Shown piece by piece: positions 60,990-64,000 of a stretch of 64,000 nt of DNA. The notes under the pieces are model-generated. The model was given only the letters and a program-made list of their open reading frames with translations. It was not told the DNA's origin and did not search any database. This stretch comes from Streptomyces sclerotialus (GTDB lineage: Bacteria > Actinomycetota > Actinomycetes > Streptomycetales > Streptomycetaceae). The position numbers were made by a program, and so were the translations under genes. Position 1 is the stretch's first letter. Every line of letters begins with the position of its first letter. The stretch covers positions 6,262,001 to 6,326,000 of the forward strand of contig NZ_JBFOHP010000002.1 in the NCBI RefSeq assembly GCF_040907265.1. Reading direction: 5' to 3'.

Positions 60990-63522
60990 GCACGAGGAGC
61001 GCGACCGGCAGCCGGTCCAGGAGGGCGGCCAGCGGCACGGACGGGCCCTCGAAGTCCCGGCCCGTGAGCAGGTCGTGCCAGACCCCGGATGGCGCGTCCG
61101 GCAGCCGCAGGGCGGCCGCGTGCCAGCCGCCGGACTCCGCGAGACGCAGCGACAGCCGGGTGGCGACGGTCACCGCACGGTCGGCGCGGGCGAACGCCAC
61201 GCAGTGGCCGTGCGGGTCTCCGGTGCTGCGCAGCGGCCGGTACGTGCCCTGCGGGCCGTACCACTCCGGATGCGCCCGGCGCAGCCGCAGCGCGGCGGCG
61301 GTCAGCCGCAGCTTCTCGGCGGAGAGGTCCGGGTACCCGTGCGGGTCACCGGCCGCGGCCCCGCCGCCGTCCACGTCGGCCAGGAACTCCGGGGAGAAGC
61401 GCGCCGGCGCCCGGTTGTCGGGGTCGACCAGCGCCGTGAACTCGCGCTCCGTGCCCTGGTAGAGGTCCGGCACGCCGGGCATCGTGAGGTGCAGCAGCGC
61501 CGCGCCGAGCACGTTGGCGCGTACGAAGGGGGCCAGCTCGTCGGCGAACGCGGCCAGTTCCGCCGCGGCACCGGGACTGCACGGCCCCGCCTCCAGGAAG
61601 TCCGTGACCGACTCCTCGTAGGCGGAGTCCTGCTCGGTCCAGGTGGTGTGCAGCCCGGCCTCCCGCACGGCCTTCAGGACGGCGGGCGCGAGCCGTCCGA
61701 AGGAGATGCCGTCGTGCCCGCACGACGAGGGGACGCCGGTGTCCGGCCCCGGAGAGGCCGCCGCGCCGGTGTCCGCCGCGGTCTCCGGGCGCGCCAGCCC
61801 GAAGGCCGTCTGCCAGGCCGTCCACGCCATCTGGGGGTCGGGCTCCGGGCTCTCCAGGGCGAGGGCCGTGCGGGTGTTCAGGCGGGACAGGACCTCACGC
61901 CAGCCTTCGGGGCACTCGCTCAGCGCCGCGATGCGGGCCCGGACGTCCGCGCTGCGCTTGGTGTCATGGGTGGACAGGACCGTCCCGGACGCCGGCCAGG
62001 CCTCCTGCAGGCGGGAGCAGAAGGCGTGGAACGCGTCCACGGTGACCGCCGGGCAGCCGGGATCGCCGCCGACCTCGCAGGCCGAGAGCAGCGGCGTGTA
62101 CCGGTAGAAGGCGCGGTCCTCGACCGACTTGGCGTGCAGTGCCGAGGCGGTCTGCGCGAAGCGGGCGGCGAAGTCGGCGTGGTCCGCCGCCTCGTCGCCC
62201 TCGGAGCCGTCGCCCGGACGGCCCAGCGCGAGATCGCGTACCAGCGCGACGGAGCGGGCCTCCTCGGGTACCTCGAAGGACGCGGCGGCGCCCTCCGCCG
62301 CCGCGTCCAGCATCTCGGCGTCCCGCTCGGCGCACCACGGGTCCTGTGCGTACGGGCGGTACACGGGCAGCCGGACGAGCAGTTCGTGCAGCGCCTGGCG
62401 CAGGGCCCAGGGGGCGTGGTCGCCGTGGTGCGGCGCGCGCTCGCTGATGCGCGCGGCCGTACGCACCAAGCGGTCGATCTCGGCGGACAGTTCGTGGGTG
62501 ACGACTTCGTAGGCGGCCTGCCGTACCGTTTCCTCCCAGTCGCCGCCCCGGTCCGCCAGGGGGGCCACGGTGTCGCGGTAGACCCCGTAGAGCAGGTCGG
62601 CGCCCTCCGGGCACACGAAGAGCCCGTCGATGTGGCGCAGCGCGTCGTAGCCCGTGGTGCCCGCGCACGCCCAGCTCCGCGGCAGCCGTTCGTCGCCGGT
62701 GAGGATCTTCTCCACGACCGTCCAGCGGCCGCCCGTGGCCTGCCGCAGCCGCGCCAGGTAGCCCGCGGGGTCCGCGAGCCCGTCCGGATGGTCGATGCGC
62801 AGCCCGTCGATCACGCCGTCCTCGACGAGCCGCAGCACCGTCGCGTGCGTCGCCCGGAAGACCTCTGGGTCCTCGACGCGGACCGCGATCAGCTCGGAGA
62901 TGGTGAAGAAGCGCCGGTAGTTCAGCTCCGTGCGGGCCAGCCGCCACCAGGAGAGCCGGTACCACTGCGCATCGAGGAGCTGCGGGAGCGGCAGCCGCTC
63001 CGTACCGGGGCGGATGGGGAAGGCGTGTTCGTGGTAGCGCAGCACGTCCCCCTGGATGCGCATCCGGGGCAGCTCGTCGGCCAGCCGGCCGCCCAGTACG
63101 GGCATCAGCAGCCGCCCGCCGTGCCCGCCCTCCCAGTCGATGTCGAACCAGCGGGCGTACGGCGAGGCGGGACCGTCCCGCAGAACGGACCACAGCGGCC
63201 CGTTCAAGGAGACGGGGGCGGGCCGGGCCATGTGATTGGGCACCAGGTCCACCACGAGCCGCAGGCCGTGCGCGGCGGCGACCCGCGCCAGCGCGCGCAG
63301 CCCCTCCTCGCCGCCCAGTTCGGCGCGCACCACGGAGTGGTCCACCACGTCGTACCCATGCGCGGAACCGGGGACGGCGCCGAGCACGGGGGAGAGGTGC
63401 AGGTGCGAGACGCCCAGGTCGGCCAGGTACGGCACGGCCTTCTCGGCCGCGGCGAACGGGAAGCCGGGCTGGAGCTGCAACCGGTAGGTGGCGGTGGGCG
63501 GCGCGCTGAATTCGGGCGTCAT
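60976..63522 (-). CDS. treY: Malto-oligosyltrehalose synthase
   Basis: An 848-residue GH13 enzyme that isomerises the reducing-end linkage of maltodextrin to give maltooligosyltrehalose, feeding TreZ. Diagnostic segments: ATYRLQLQPGFPFAAAEKAVPYLADLGVSHLHLSPV, VVDLVPNHMA, catalytic-Asp region VIDGLRIDHPDGLADP, WTVVEKILTGDERLP, STHDTKRSADVRARI and GVPDLYQGTE. No ribosome site precedes the ATG. A Pro/Gly/Ala insert (about residues 595-625) is longer than usual. No third gene of the pathway (treX/glgX) is seen in the window. Confidence 0.95.
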   Translation of the reverse strand: MTPEFSAPPTATYRLQLQPGFPFAAAEKAVPYLADLGVSHLHLSPVLGAVPGSAHGYDVVDHSVVRAELGGEEGLRALARVAAAHGLRLVVDLVPNHMARPAPVSLNGPLWSVLRDGPASPYARWFDIDWEGGHGGRLLMPVLGGRLADELPRMRIQGDVLRYHEHAFPIRPGTERLPLPQLLDAQWYRLSWWRLARTELNYRRFFTISELIAVRVEDPEVFRATHATVLRLVEDGVIDGLRIDHPDGLADPAGYLARLRQATGGRWTVVEKILTGDERLPRSWACAGTTGYDALRHIDGLFVCPEGADLLYGVYRDTVAPLADRGGDWEETVRQAAYEVVTHELSAEIDRLVRTAARISERAPHHGDHAPWALRQALHELLVRLPVYRPYAQDPWCAERDAEMLDAAAEGAAASFEVPEEARSVALVRDLALGRPGDGSEGDEAADHADFAARFAQTASALHAKSVEDRAFYRYTPLLSACEVGGDPGCPAVTVDAFHAFCSRLQEAWPASGTVLSTHDTKRSADVRARIAALSECPEGWREVLSRLNTRTALALESPEPDPQMAWTAWQTAFGLARPETAADTGAAASPGPDTGVPSSCGHDGISFGRLAPAVLKAVREAGLHTTWTEQDSAYEESVTDFLEAGPCSPGAAAELAAFADELAPFVRANVLGAALLHLTMPGVPDLYQGTEREFTALVDPDNRAPARFSPEFLADVDGGGAAAGDPHGYPDLSAEKLRLTAAALRLRRAHPEWYGPQGTYRPLRSTGDPHGHCVAFARADRAVTVATRLSLRLAESGGWHAAALRLPDAPSGVWHDLLTGRDFEGPSVPLAALLDRLPVALLVLRAP

Positions 63523-63643
63523 GGGGACACACGTACCCGCGCGGTGCCTTGTTGCTTCATCCGATCGGGCGGGGTGTGCCCCGATTTTCGTTCGTACGTC
63601 CTGCCCATACTGGCCGGGGCGGCCGTGCCGATAGCGTCGGGCG

Positions 63644-64000
63644 ATGACCGCTGTACTGGCCACCTACCGCACCGTGCTCGCGACGAGCGGCCCGGTGCTG
63701 CCCGCCGTCTCCTTCCTCGGCCGGCTGCCCACTGCCATGTGCCAGCTCGGCAGCGTCCTGCTGGTCGCCGAGACCAGCGGCAGCCTGGCGACGGCGGGCG
63801 TGGCGGGCGGCGCGCTGGCCGCCGGGCAGACCGTGGCCGGGCCGCTCATCGGCAGGCTCGCCGACCGGCGCGGCCAGCGTCCGGTGGTCCTGGCCGCCTG
63901 CTGGGCCAACGCCCTCGCCGTCACCGCCCTCGTACTCGCCGCGCTGTCCCACGTGGCCACGCTGCCGCTGGCCCTCCTGGCGCTGCTCGCCGGGCTCACC
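63644..64000 (+). CDS. MFS transporter (3' partial)
   Basis: The first 119 codons of a major-facilitator protein that runs past the window end. Membrane helices are followed by the MFS motif A GPLIGRLADRRGQRPVVLA, then helices three and four. A TAGCGT box lies 6 nt before the ATG with no ribosome site, so the transcript is probably leaderless. The gene is absent from simple ORF calls because it has no stop codon inside the window. The substrate is unknown. Confidence 0.85.
   Translation, partial: MTAVLATYRTVLATSGPVLPAVSFLGRLPTAMCQLGSVLLVAETSGSLATAGVAGGALAAGQTVAGPLIGRLADRRGQRPVVLAACWANALAVTALVLAALSHVATLPLALLALLAGLT

Overview
The window is chromosomal DNA of a high-GC actinomycete, almost certainly a Streptomyces or close relative. 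Third-codon GC is very high, GTG starts are frequent, heme is made by the coproporphyrin route (hemE, hemY/cgoX, hemQ), trehalose by TreY/TreZ, and the left end has the rok7B7-like regulator, xylFGH-like transporter and dxs order known from S. coelicolor (SCO6008-6013; gene order recalled, not searched). No tRNA, rRNA, CRISPR array or complete insertion sequence was seen.

Layout. 1-8.3 kb: ROK regulator (cut by the window edge), sugar ABC transporter operon, dxs, amino-acid permease. 8.3-20.3 kb: NYN protein, an HTH/Clp-N regulator with two tandem operators, Nudix, fatty-acid beta-oxidation pair (fadB/fadA-like), PepSY lipoprotein, RNase D-like exonuclease, an atypical LuxR-type regulator, DUF3000, hemE, and a pyridine-nucleotide disulfide oxidoreductase. 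20.5-24.5 kb: an accessory island of WXG100-like small proteins, an 801-residue polymorphic-toxin-like protein ending in a caspase-like His/Cys domain, and a small, less GC-rich probable immunity gene, followed by about 450 bp of decayed sequence. 25-28 kb: VanA/VanB-like Rieske oxygenase and reductase with an IclR regulator. 28.2-30.5 kb: hemY (broken by a one-base deletion in a G run) and hemQ. 30.5-41.3 kb: secreted peptidase, DUF4142 protein, a three-gene MNIO (DUF692), partner and Cys-rich TIGR04222 membrane protein operon, Nudix, NERD protein, Pth2-like hydrolase, AIM24 protein, ABC transporter, zinc-ribbon protein. 41.3-50 kb: PhoX, ZapE, RibD-like reductase, USP-like protein, MacB-like ABC transporter divergent from a NarL-type two-component system. 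50-64 kb: murC, msrB, LigC-type ligase divergent from a LigD-type polymerase, PucR regulator divergent from an NCS1 permease, treZ, GNAT, a 19-codon small ORF, DUF1707-FHA protein, treY and the start of an MFS transporter.

The two most unusual units are the toxin/immunity island and the MNIO operon. The latter looks like a peptide-modification system whose likely substrate is the Cys/Gly/Ser-rich tail of a membrane protein. Two patterns recur across the window. At least eight genes carry a TANNNT box 6-7 nt before the start codon and no Shine-Dalgarno sequence, so they look leaderless. Several intergenic regions hold degenerate 16-25 bp tandem repeats starting at or just after a stop codon.
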